Assembly: GCA_947447355.1 (NCBI GenBank)
Contig: CANFJF010000038.1
Location: forward strand, 1-35,872
Source: Comamonadaceae bacterium
Lineage (GTDB): Bacteria > Pseudomonadota > Gammaproteobacteria > Burkholderiales > Burkholderiaceae_C
DNA: 35,872 nt
Reading direction: 5' to 3'
In this document: positions 23,562 to 31,567 of the stretch, piece after piece
How positions within the stretch are numbered: position 1 is the stretch's first letter
How the letters are laid out: each line of letters starts with the position of its first letter
Made by a program: the position numbers and the translations under genes
Notes under the pieces: model-generated
Seen by the model: the letters and a program-made list of their open reading frames with translations, nothing else
The model's database searches: none
Told to the model about the DNA's origin: nothing

Positions 23562-23867
23562 TCAGGCTGCGGGCGGAAAGCCAACACGCTGCGGCCACAA
23601 ATTGGCAAAACCATGGACTTCGCGACTTGCATACAAACCGGCCACATTGAACGGTTCACCGGCCAACCAGGCATCGGCTGCTGCGCGCGATTCAAAGTCA
23701 ATCGCCAACACGCTGCCGAGCATGGTCTCATCATCGACGGCCAGCAGCGGGCCGGCAAAGGCGATGCGATCCGCCACCGCAGCGAGGTAAATTTTGTGTT
23801 CAGGTCGAACGCGCTGCCGCAGCGCGGCACCGTCAGGTTTATCGAGCAGGTGAAAGATGTAGATCAT
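23562..23867 (-). CDS. YciI/YCII-domain protein
   Basis: A 101-residue ferredoxin-like alpha/beta protein with the YciI pattern: MIYIFHLLDKPD, then RPEHKIYLAA (His24, the family's conserved His) and IAFAGPLLAVDD. YciI relatives include muconolactone-isomerase-like folds and a dehalogenase (TftG) in trihydroxy-aromatic degradation, which makes a role in handling a ring-cleavage product or substituted hydroquinone plausible. The gene overlaps the 3' end of the dioxygenase gene by 29 bases and ends 23 bases before the Dabb gene. Confidence 0.82.
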   Translation of the reverse strand: MIYIFHLLDKPDGAALRQRVRPEHKIYLAAVADRIAFAGPLLAVDDETMLGSVLAIDFESRAAADAWLAGEPFNVAGLYASREVHGFANLWPQRVGFPPAA

Positions 23868-24696
23868 GGTGTAAGGGGTTCAAAACGAAATCAAAATCAA
23901 GGTTAAAAATACCGTCGGGTTGCTGCACCCAATCGGCCACCAGCGACTGACGCACGCCAAACACCGCGTCAGACTCTAAGTAAGGATCACCTTTGCGAAA
24001 GACATGCGTGGTAAGCGTTTCGTAGCCATCGGCTTTGATCATGAAATGCAGATGCGCCGGACGCCAAGGATGACGCCGCGTGGCTTTCAGCAATTCGCCA
24101 ACCGGGCCGTCGCTGGGAATCGGGTAAGGCTCAGCGACGATGCTGCGAAAGTGAAATCCACCCTCAGCGTCGGAGCGCAGCACGCCGCGCGCCCGATGCT
24201 CCGCCAGATCGGCATATTGAACATCATAATTTCCCGCGGCGTCGGCCTGCCAAACCTCGATCACAGCGTTGGGCACAACCTCGCCACCCAGCCCGAGCAC
24301 GCGACCGCGCACCAGGCACGGCTGACCCACGGCGCCATTGGAGACATCCGCACCCAACGCATAGTGCGGCGAACCCTCCACGTGAAAGGGGCCGACCACC
24401 GTGGCTTCGGTGCAACCTTGCGGTTTGTCGTTGTTCATGGCCACCGTCAACATCGACAGACCCAGCACATCGCTGAGCAAAATGAACTCTTGCCGTTGGT
24501 CGCCGCACTTTTGACCGGTGGCGGTGAGGAACTCAATGCCCTGCGCCCACTCAGCTTCAGTCAGTCGGGTCTCACGGGCAAAGGCGTGCAGGTGCTGAAC
24601 GAGGTTGGTCACCACCTCCTTGAGCCGGGGCTCAGGGGTCTGCGCAAACCGGGCGATCACGGCTTGGGTAATGGTGTCCTGGTTCAAATTGCGCAC
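23839..24696 (-). CDS. Intradiol ring-cleavage dioxygenase (hydroxyquinol 1,2-dioxygenase-like), copy 2
   Basis: A 285-residue non-heme Fe(III) intradiol dioxygenase with the same two-domain layout as copy 1. Fe ligands are Y157 (GNYDVQ), Y191 (EPYPIPSDGPVG), H215 and H217 (RPAHLHFM), spacing 34-24-2. I use the GTG at 24696, which has GGAG five bases upstream. The open frame continues upstream into the LysR gene on the other strand, where it cannot be coding. It is the first gene of the leftward operon and is divergent from LysR. Expected reaction: hydroxyquinol or a substituted derivative to (substituted) maleylacetate. Confidence 0.9.
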   Translation of the reverse strand: MRNLNQDTITQAVIARFAQTPEPRLKEVVTNLVQHLHAFARETRLTEAEWAQGIEFLTATGQKCGDQRQEFILLSDVLGLSMLTVAMNNDKPQGCTEATVVGPFHVEGSPHYALGADVSNGAVGQPCLVRGRVLGLGGEVVPNAVIEVWQADAAGNYDVQYADLAEHRARGVLRSDAEGGFHFRSIVAEPYPIPSDGPVGELLKATRRHPWRPAHLHFMIKADGYETLTTHVFRKGDPYLESDAVFGVRQSLVADWVQQPDGIFNLDFDFVLNPLHHDLHLSPAR

Positions 24697-24862
24697 GCAG
24701 TCTCCGTCGGGTTGGCTAGGCTTTGGATGAATATAGTGGGCCAACGCCCGATCTGAAAGCAGACTGGCGCAAATGACTTTTTCATACGGCGCAAGAAAGC
24801 CCGGCGGTCTGCGCCACAATGCAGGCCAAGAACCGAGGGGTCGGTGACAACGGAGACGCAGC
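24697..24862. promoter_or_regulatory. Divergent promoter/operator region between dioxygenase copy 2 and LysR
   Basis: The 166-base divergent gap has a -10-like TATATT on the minus strand (24730-24735, leader of about 27 bases to the dioxygenase GTG). The dyad GGGC-CAAC-GCCC lies directly upstream of it, TGGCGCA/TGCGCCA arms lie farther upstream, and one T-N11-A match is present. LysR-type regulators usually bind such a region and control both genes. The exact operator is not resolved by eye. Confidence 0.5.
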
Positions 24863-25783
24863 GTGGATCGCTGGACTGAAATAGAACTTTTTGTACAGGT
24901 GGCCGAAACTGGCAGCCTGAGCCGAGCGGCCGAAGCCTTGGAATTGTCCAATGCGGCGGCCAGTCGGCATTTGTCGGCACTCGAAGAGCGGCTGGGAGCG
25001 CGGCTGGTTGAGCGCAACACGCGTCGGCTTTACCTGACCGACACCGGCCAGGAATTTTTCAGGCGTGCCAAAACGATTTTGGCGGAACTCAAGGATGCCG
25101 AATCGGCCGTCAACGCCACTGCGCTTGACCCGACTGGCGTGCTGCGCATCACGGCGTCGCTGTCGTTTTCGGTTCACCATGTGGCACCGCTGCTGCGCGA
25201 ATACACCCAGCGCTACCCCAACGTGCAGGTGCATGTGGAGTCGGCGAATCGCTACCTCGACATCATCGACAACAACATCGACGTCGCTATCCGCACCCGC
25301 GAGTCGGAGCCGGATTCAAATATCACCATCCGACGTGTCGCCGAAACCCGTCGCATCATGGCGGCTTCGCCACGTTACCTGTCGCAGCATGGTTTCCCGA
25401 AAACCCTCGACGATTTGCATCAGCACAAGATGCTGATGTACACCTACGCCAACAATCCGAGTGAGTTGCGTTTCACCCGTGGCGACGAGACCTGCACAGT
25501 CACGATCAAAGGCCTGCTTGAGTCGAACGATGGTCAAATTTTGCGTGCGGCAGCACTCGACGGCATGGGCATTTTGGTGCAGCCCACCTACATTCTTTAC
25601 GAAGACATCGTCGCAGGCCGACTGGTGCCGGTGCTCGATGACTGGGACTTGCCGCACTTGAACATCAACCTGGCCTACCCGAGCCGCAAGCATCTGTCGG
25701 CCAAAGTTCGTACCTTCATCGACTTCATGGTTGAGCACTTCGAGAAGATGGATTACGAACGCAAATGGACGGGCCGGTTTTAG
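24863..25783 (+). CDS. LysR-type transcriptional regulator
   Basis: A 306-residue LTTR: winged helix-turn-helix at about 1-60 (ELFVQVAETGSLSRAAEALE, SNAAASRHLSALEERLG, RLVERNTRRLYLTDTG), linker helix, then an effector-binding domain from about 90. The start is GTG at 24863 with CGGAGA seven bases upstream. It is divergent from dioxygenase copy 2 and convergent with maleylacetate reductase, whose stop it overlaps by four bases. By position it is the local regulator of both catabolic arms, with a pathway substrate or intermediate as the likely coinducer. Confidence 0.95.
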   Translation: MDRWTEIELFVQVAETGSLSRAAEALELSNAAASRHLSALEERLGARLVERNTRRLYLTDTGQEFFRRAKTILAELKDAESAVNATALDPTGVLRITASLSFSVHHVAPLLREYTQRYPNVQVHVESANRYLDIIDNNIDVAIRTRESEPDSNITIRRVAETRRIMAASPRYLSQHGFPKTLDDLHQHKMLMYTYANNPSELRFTRGDETCTVTIKGLLESNDGQILRAAALDGMGILVQPTYILYEDIVAGRLVPVLDDWDLPHLNINLAYPSRKHLSAKVRTFIDFMVEHFEKMDYERKWTGRF

Positions 25784-26883
25784 TCAGGACGCCGACCGTC
25801 AAAGGCGTTTTGCAGTAACTGCCGCAGCGCTACCCGCTCAAGTGGCCGCGGATTGGGGTACTGATTCTGCATGGCAATGTCGCACGCCTTGTCGAGGTCA
25901 GCCTCTTTCACACCGAGCGCACTCAAAGATACGGCTGCACCGTTATCTCGCGCCAAGTCGAATACCGCTGCAGCCGCGCTGCGCGCACCATGACGACCCC
26001 CGCCTGCCGAGCCAGCACCATTCAAAGCTTCTGCGATCGTCGTCATCGCCTGTGGCGCATTCGGCGCGTTGTAAGCCAGCGCATGGGGCAACACAATGGT
26101 GTGGGTTTCCGCATGCGGCAAATTGAAAGTGCCGCCCAGCGTGTGGCACAACTTGTGGTGCAAAGCCATGCCAACGTTGTTCAAGACCAAACCGCACAGC
26201 CATGCGCCATACAGCGCATCGCTGCGAGCCGCAAGATCCGAGGATGACTGGCGAATCAAGGGCAGCGAACGAGCCAGCGCGGCAATGCCTTCACGGGCCA
26301 TCACGTCCATCACCGGATTGCTGTCGAGGCAGTACAGACCCTCGGCTGCATGCGCAATGGCGTTGATGCCACTGGTCACGCTCAGGCTCACGGGAAGCGT
26401 GAGCGTCAGCTCCGGATCGTAAATCACCGTGCGCGGCAAAACGCGGGGATCGCGGCCGGTTTTCTTCAAGCCGTTTTCGGTGATACCGTAAACCTCAGTC
26501 ATCTCCGAGCCGGCATAAGTCGTTGGAATGGCCACAATCGGCAAGCCCGAATCCAGCGCGATGGCCTTGCCCAGACCCGTGGTCGAACCGCCGCCGATGG
26601 CGACCGCGCAATCAGCGCCCAGCTGACGCGCCAAGGCTCTGACTTCTTGGGCTGTTTCGATCGGCACATGCATCACGGCGCGGTCAAAAATACCGGCCGC
26701 GCGCGCGCCGAGCAAGTTCGCCACTTGTTCCGCCGAAGCGCGTTGCTCTGGCGTGCACAGGACCAATGCTTTTCTTGCACCGAGAGCTTCAATTTCCGCG
26801 CCGAGCTGGTTCAGCGAGCCAGGTCCAAAAACTACTTTTCCGGCTTGACCGCGGTAGACAAAACTTTTCATGGAATCTTTCAT
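25780..26883 (-). CDS. Maleylacetate reductase (iron-type alcohol dehydrogenase family)
   Basis: A 367-residue protein of the Fe-ADH superfamily, close to maleylacetate reductases: KVVFGPGSLNQL, the nucleotide loop AIGGGSTTGLGKAIAL, PTTYAGSEMTEVYGI, GINAIAHAAEGLY and MALHHKLCHTLGGTFNLPHAE. It reduces maleylacetate to 3-oxoadipate with NAD(P)H, the step after hydroxyquinol cleavage. It is the last gene of the rightward-lying operon; its ATG overlaps the stop of the upstream dehydrogenase (ATGA). Its stop overlaps the LysR stop by four bases on the opposite strand, so no terminator fits between them. Confidence 0.93.
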   Translation of the reverse strand: MKDSMKSFVYRGQAGKVVFGPGSLNQLGAEIEALGARKALVLCTPEQRASAEQVANLLGARAAGIFDRAVMHVPIETAQEVRALARQLGADCAVAIGGGSTTGLGKAIALDSGLPIVAIPTTYAGSEMTEVYGITENGLKKTGRDPRVLPRTVIYDPELTLTLPVSLSVTSGINAIAHAAEGLYCLDSNPVMDVMAREGIAALARSLPLIRQSSSDLAARSDALYGAWLCGLVLNNVGMALHHKLCHTLGGTFNLPHAETHTIVLPHALAYNAPNAPQAMTTIAEALNGAGSAGGGRHGARSAAAAVFDLARDNGAAVSLSALGVKEADLDKACDIAMQNQYPNPRPLERVALRQLLQNAFDGRRPD

Positions 26884-27776
26884 TCTTGAGGCGTCAGGCC
26901 AGCACTGCGCTCGACCGTCCGGATGATGGCGGCATAGTCCAGCAGGCCGTCCCCTTGCGCCATGGCGGCGTGCATCAGTTGATGCGTGAGCGATGTTTGC
27001 GGCAAGGGCGCATGCACGGCTGCACCGGCATCCAGAATCAGATCAAGGTCCTTGGTCATCTGTTCGACGGTGAAGGTGGGTGTGTAATCGCGCAACCCGA
27101 GTTGCACCGACTTGGCCTTGAGGATGGGCGATGCCACGGCGCTGGCACTCAAGACTTGCCACATGTCTTGCCATTGCAAACCGCCCTTTTGACCCAGCGT
27201 CAGCCCCTCAGACAGCATGGCGCTGGTCTGCGCAATCATCAGGTTGACCACCAGCTTCATGAGCCGGGCCTCTTCCGCTTGACCCAGATAAAAATGATGT
27301 GGTCCAAGCTGCTGCAGCAGCGGCAGCACTTGGTCATAAGCGGCCCGTGGACCGGACGCCATGACAGTGAGCTGCGCCGCTTCGGCCATTTTGTTGTTGC
27401 CCGACACCGTCACCCTCAGGTAAATGATGCCAGCGGCAACACATACGTTAGCGACTTGTGCAGACGCTTTTTGCGAGACGGTGCTGGTGTCGATATACAT
27501 GCAACCCCTGCGCGCCTGTGCGGCCACCTGTGCACTGACGGCCAGCAAAGCCGCATCGTTCGGTAGGGATGAAAAAACCACGTCAGCTGCGGCCAAGGCT
27601 TGCGCCGCGTCATTCGCCACGTCCAGCCCTTGCGCGCTGGCCAATTGCTGCCGCTCAACACTCGGGTCACTGACCGTCACGGCGTGACCAGCGGCATGTA
27701 GATGCCCGGCCATCGGCAAACCCATCTTGCCGACACCCAGAAAATGAATGACCATTTTTTGAAAAACCGTGCTCAT
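26880..27776 (-). CDS. NAD-binding beta-hydroxyacid dehydrogenase (3-hydroxyisobutyrate dehydrogenase family), copy 1
   Basis: A 298-residue HIBADH-family protein: dinucleotide motif FLGVGKMGLPMAGHL near 12-26, substrate-binding VTVSGNNKMAEAAQL and catalytic lysine in ARLMKLVVNLMIA. The start at 27776 overlaps the preceding stop (ATGA); the longer frame lies inside the upstream gene. It oxidises a beta-hydroxyacid or reduces a semialdehyde; the substrate is open. The usual PVSG is TVSG here. Confidence 0.9.
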   Translation of the reverse strand: MSTVFQKMVIHFLGVGKMGLPMAGHLHAAGHAVTVSDPSVERQQLASAQGLDVANDAAQALAAADVVFSSLPNDAALLAVSAQVAAQARRGCMYIDTSTVSQKASAQVANVCVAAGIIYLRVTVSGNNKMAEAAQLTVMASGPRAAYDQVLPLLQQLGPHHFYLGQAEEARLMKLVVNLMIAQTSAMLSEGLTLGQKGGLQWQDMWQVLSASAVASPILKAKSVQLGLRDYTPTFTVEQMTKDLDLILDAGAAVHAPLPQTSLTHQLMHAAMAQGDGLLDYAAIIRTVERSAGLTPQE

Positions 27777-28360
27777 GCTGCGCTTTGCACTTCCGGCGCC
27801 AGCCCGCCCACCGTGCCCGCCATGAACTGGCTGTGCTCCATTCCCAGCAAGCGATTCCAACGCTGTTGTCCCATGGTCAAGCCAATGAAAAAGCCCAGTT
27901 CGACAATTTCATCCTTGTTGAAATGGTCGTACAGACCTTGCCACAAGTCATCTGTCGGCTCGAGCCCCCAGGTGATGGCTTCGGCCAGGCGCAGTGCGGC
28001 TTTTTGTCGAAGCGTGAAGCGCGTTGCCTTGTCGAAGTCCAGCAAGTCTTTGACGTGGTCTTCCAGCAGCCCTTCGGCCTGCGCCTTGACTGAGCGCTGG
28101 TTGCCACAGTAATTGCAATTCACCGCCTGGGACACATACAAGCGGCACAACTCTTTGATGGCATGCTCACACACGCCGTTCACAAAAGTGTCGTTCCAAG
28201 CGTTGGTGAAGGCCCAAAAAACCTTGGGCACGTTGGCCCGAATGGCGTGACTTTCGGGGCGAGGCGCACCGTCGCGGGCCGCACGCTGAAACTCAGCCAG
28301 CATGGCCGGGTCGGTGATGGCGGCGGGGTCGATGTAAGGGATGCGTGGTGATGGACTCAT
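27773..28360 (-). CDS. Carboxymuconolactone decarboxylase/AhpD-fold protein
   Basis: A 195-residue CMD-family protein. The all-helical core is at about 55-150 with NCNYCGNQRSV: the CxxC pair is C82/C85. The His three residues after the second Cys in AhpD-type peroxidase motifs is Arg89, so peroxidase chemistry is doubtful. The start at 28360 has AAGGA eight bases upstream. Its position between the NMT1-like gene and the dehydrogenase suggests an enzymatic or accessory step in the pathway, for example decarboxylation of a ring or lactone intermediate, but this is inference. Confidence 0.8.
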   Translation of the reverse strand: MSPSPRIPYIDPAAITDPAMLAEFQRAARDGAPRPESHAIRANVPKVFWAFTNAWNDTFVNGVCEHAIKELCRLYVSQAVNCNYCGNQRSVKAQAEGLLEDHVKDLLDFDKATRFTLRQKAALRLAEAITWGLEPTDDLWQGLYDHFNKDEIVELGFFIGLTMGQQRWNRLLGMEHSQFMAGTVGGLAPEVQSAA

Positions 28361-28388
28361 CAAAAATTCCTTGGTCTGGGTGAAGAAC

Positions 28389-29336
28389 TCAGGCTGCGGC
28401 CATCTGCAGGGCTGCGTCGTAGTGGGAAAGGTCCAGGTAACGATCCAGCGCCGGTGGCACACCGCCCCACATGCCTTCCATCTCGGCACGAATCGACAAT
28501 ACCGTTTGAAAACCAGGGCGACTGAATGCGGCGTCAGGCGCGAGACCGGAGCCCGGCGTCACCAGCGCGTCGTAAGTCCCCAAGGCCGCGCCGGCAGAAA
28601 GCTGGAATTTATCTTGCAGAAAAACAACCATAGCGGCCCTGTTGGCCGGGTTCATCACCTGTCGCTGGCCTTGGATGTAAGCCGCCAGATAGCGTCTCAG
28701 CACATCGACATTCTCGGCAGCCCAATGACGCTGCACAAACGCACCGGTCGCTTGGTAAGGACCGAGCAGACTGAACTGGCTGCCAAGGCTTTTCAAACCT
28801 TTTTCGCGCACTGTGAAAGAAAACGGCGGGTTGATCATGCCAGCCGCCAGTTGCGGGTCGGCCACCATGGCCGCAGAACGCGGTCCGGTGCCACCGGCCA
28901 GCTTGACGCCGTAGTCACGGTTTTCCAGCAGACCGTGGTTCTTCAAAATTTTCTTGGCCGCCAACGCGTAAGCGGTGCCCGGTGCGTCGACCGCCAGCAG
29001 CTTGCCGCGCAGGTCGGCGATGGTGTTGATTTCAGCGCGCACCATCAAATCGTTCATGCCGGCATCGCCGCCACACACAATCACCACGTCTTGCCCAGCC
29101 GACTCGACCATGGCCACAGCGTTGTCCACCGCGGCGTGCGCAATCTCGAATTGACCGGCGGCCAGACCAGCGCGCTGAGCGTCGGAGTTCGGCGTGTTCT
29201 GCACCTCGATGGTCAATTGGCGACGGGCGAAGTAACCTTCGGCCATGGCCACCATCAGCGACAAATTGCTGGAGGTGTTGAAGATGTTGACGCGCAGCAA
29301 CGTCGGTTCAGCTGACGGTGAAGGTTTGCCGGCCAT
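28389..29336 (-). CDS. NMT1/THI5-fold (type II binding-protein fold) protein without signal peptide
   Basis: A 315-residue protein with the NMT1/THI5-like periplasmic-binding-protein fold: LSLMVAMAEGYFARRQLTIE, AAGQFEIAHAAVDNAVAM, a TIADLRGKLLAVDAPGTAYA segment and DYGVKLAGGTGPR. Such proteins normally serve sulfonate, nitrate or pyrimidine-precursor ABC importers, yet this one starts MAGKPSPSAEPTLLRV with no export signal and no cognate permease is present. It overlaps the Mo-hydroxylase stop (TGATG). An enzymatic role is possible: 4,5-dihydroxyphthalate decarboxylase belongs to the same broad fold. I cannot choose between enzyme and cytoplasmic binding protein. Confidence 0.8.
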   Translation of the reverse strand: MAGKPSPSAEPTLLRVNIFNTSSNLSLMVAMAEGYFARRQLTIEVQNTPNSDAQRAGLAAGQFEIAHAAVDNAVAMVESAGQDVVIVCGGDAGMNDLMVRAEINTIADLRGKLLAVDAPGTAYALAAKKILKNHGLLENRDYGVKLAGGTGPRSAAMVADPQLAAGMINPPFSFTVREKGLKSLGSQFSLLGPYQATGAFVQRHWAAENVDVLRRYLAAYIQGQRQVMNPANRAAMVVFLQDKFQLSAGAALGTYDALVTPGSGLAPDAAFSRPGFQTVLSIRAEMEGMWGGVPPALDRYLDLSHYDAALQMAAA

Positions 29337-31567
29337 CAGCGGGGATCGGCCAGTGCCGCCTGCAGCAAGGCATCTGCGCTGAGCGGCATTTGACGCATGC
29401 GCAGGCCCAGCGCATCGGCCACGGCGTTGGCAATCGCGGCAGCCACCGGCCCGTGCGTGGCTTCGCCAGCACCCAATGATTTGTCGCCGGGCCGGCTGAC
29501 GAGTTGCACATCCACTTTCGGCACCTCAGAAAAACGCAAGATCGGATAGTCCGTCCAGCTGCGGCTGGTGACACGTGTCCGGTCAAACTGCACGGCTTCT
29601 TTGAGAACCCAGCTAACGGTCTGAATAGCACCGCCTTCAATCTGATTCCGGACACCATCGGGGTTCACCACCAAACCAACGTCTGCGGCAATCCACAGCT
29701 GTTCAACACGCACCTCGGCCTCAGCATGAACCGCCGCCACCACCGCGCAATAAGCACTGGTGTTTTTATAGCGGGCATAGGCGATGCCCAAACCACTCCC
29801 TTCGCGGCGCTCACCGGCATGGCGGTTCGGCCAATCGGCCATCGCCGCCGCCGCGTTGAGTACGGCACGTCCTCGTTCATCGCTGAGGTGTCGCAGACGA
29901 AACGCCAGCGGATCAACACCGAGCTGTTCAGCCATTTCATCCAAAAAAGACTCGACCGCAAAGACATTGCAATGCGCACCCAAGGAGCGCAACGATGACG
30001 TGCGCAGCGGCATGGTCAGCGCGCGATGACAATGGGTCCGCCACTGCGCAAAGTCATACGATGGCAGCGCGTTACGCTCAGCGCCACCGCCATTGGCCAG
30101 TGGCATGTTGATAGCGACCTGACGTGGAAATGGTTTTTCAAGCAAGGCTGCCGCATGCAACACGGGCGTGCTGGAACGGCCGGGGCGCATGCTGTGGCCG
30201 TTCGACCAAACGTCGTGCTGCCAGTCGCTGATGCGACCATCGGCATCGACCACAGCTTGCAGATCAACCGCCATGGCCGCGCCGAAAGGGGCGCAGGTCA
30301 ATTCGTCTTCACGGGTCCATTGCAGCTGGACCGGACGGCCCGGCACGGCTCGTGCCAGCAGCACGGCGTCGCAGGCTGCGTCGTCAGCACCGTTATGGCC
30401 ATAGCAGCCGGCACCGGGCACATGCTGTATTGCAATCTGCGCTGCGGGTAAATCCAGCATCATGGCCAGATCAGGCCGCAGGTTGTAAATCCCTTGGCTG
30501 TGGGTCCAGACTTCAACATCCGTGATCTCACCGCTGGCGTTGGCCGTACAGCGCGCCAACGCGCACGATGGCCCGATGGAGGCATGCGCTAAAAATGGCC
30601 GCGCATAAGACGCCTTGAATGTCTGAGCGCCAGCGGCCTGTCTTGAAGCCATTGAAGCTGTCAGACTCGGGCCCGGCGTGTCGGATTTTTTCTCCCCATA
30701 GAGCTTGCTTTCAACCGGTTGCGTGCGTAAAAATTCGGGCACTGCATGCATGTCAGGCAAGGTCGCAGGTTCATCCCATCGGGCCGCTGCAGCGAGCTTT
30801 TTCAAAGCCTGCACGGCGGCGTAATCCGTCTTAGCGATAACGCCAATGAAACTGCCATCTCGCACGGTGCTCACCACGTCGGGCATGGCGTTGATCGCCT
30901 CAAGCGCCACCTCGAGCAACACAGCGCCCGGTGACGGCGGATGTGCGACGCGGCCATACAACTGGCCAGGCAGCACCACGTCATGAATGAAATCCGGCAG
31001 CCCCAGCACCTTGCCCGGCATATCCAGACGCGGCACAGGCTGACCGGTCAAGGTGTGCTCGGCCACGGATTTTGGCTTGACATTGCCAGTGGCTTCTGTG
31101 TCCAGCAAAGCGTCGTCAGCGAGAGTCCCATAACTTCCGATCACTTGGTCTGTGCTGCTGACGAATTCACCGTCCAGCACGCGAAGCCCAGCCCGCTGAC
31201 TCGGCGTCAAACCGCGTTGCTTCGCCGCCAGATCCAGGTAAATTGCACGGGCTTCAGCGCAGGCTTGGCGCAAAGCGCTGCCCGAGTCTTGCACCGACAT
31301 GCTGCCGGCCGTCATGCCTTCGTTCGGGCCTTGCACAGTGCTGGCGCGCTCCATGCGGATGCGCCCCACAGAAACGTCCAGTTCTTCAGCGGCAATTTGC
31401 GCCAGCACGGTGCTGATGCCCTGCCCCAGATCGACCTTGCCGGTGCGCACGGTGACGCGGCCATCGGCGTGAAAAGCCAGCCACTGTGACAAACGGCGAT
31501 TGGTCTGCAAACTACCCGGCAACACAAGCGGTGTTTTCGATGTGCTTTCGCTCATGTTTGAGCTCAT
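29336..31567 (-). CDS. Molybdenum hydroxylase large subunit (IorB/nicotinate dehydrogenase-like)
   Basis: A 743-residue molybdopterin-cytosine-dinucleotide-binding subunit of the xanthine oxidase superfamily in the isoquinoline 1-oxidoreductase branch. Visible: WLAFHADGRVTVRTGKVDLGQGI near the start (in two parts, WLAFHADGRV and TVRTGKVDLGQGI), IRMERASTVQGPNEGMT, the MCD-domain segment RLDMPGKVLGLPDFIHDV, and the active-site Glu in GAGEATHGPVAAAIANAV near the C-terminus. It hydroxylates a carbon next to a ring nitrogen or an aldehyde, using water. The start at 31567 overlaps the 2Fe-2S gene stop (ATGA). No FAD subunit is present. Confidence 0.9.
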   Translation of the reverse strand: MSSNMSESTSKTPLVLPGSLQTNRRLSQWLAFHADGRVTVRTGKVDLGQGISTVLAQIAAEELDVSVGRIRMERASTVQGPNEGMTAGSMSVQDSGSALRQACAEARAIYLDLAAKQRGLTPSQRAGLRVLDGEFVSSTDQVIGSYGTLADDALLDTEATGNVKPKSVAEHTLTGQPVPRLDMPGKVLGLPDFIHDVVLPGQLYGRVAHPPSPGAVLLEVALEAINAMPDVVSTVRDGSFIGVIAKTDYAAVQALKKLAAAARWDEPATLPDMHAVPEFLRTQPVESKLYGEKKSDTPGPSLTASMASRQAAGAQTFKASYARPFLAHASIGPSCALARCTANASGEITDVEVWTHSQGIYNLRPDLAMMLDLPAAQIAIQHVPGAGCYGHNGADDAACDAVLLARAVPGRPVQLQWTREDELTCAPFGAAMAVDLQAVVDADGRISDWQHDVWSNGHSMRPGRSSTPVLHAAALLEKPFPRQVAINMPLANGGGAERNALPSYDFAQWRTHCHRALTMPLRTSSLRSLGAHCNVFAVESFLDEMAEQLGVDPLAFRLRHLSDERGRAVLNAAAAMADWPNRHAGERREGSGLGIAYARYKNTSAYCAVVAAVHAEAEVRVEQLWIAADVGLVVNPDGVRNQIEGGAIQTVSWVLKEAVQFDRTRVTSRSWTDYPILRFSEVPKVDVQLVSRPGDKSLGAGEATHGPVAAAIANAVADALGLRMRQMPLSADALLQAALADPR

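Noticed and set aside
24697..25020. N-terminal extension of dioxygenase copy 2 to 25020
   Set aside because: It would overlap the LysR DNA-binding domain on the other strand and has Ser/Arg-rich sequence; the GTG at 24696 has a good ribosome site and family-like start.
28341..29315. 324-codon plus-strand open frame opposite the NMT1-like gene
   Set aside because: Almost the same length as the minus-strand gene, but only the minus strand gives a recognisable fold and operon spacing.
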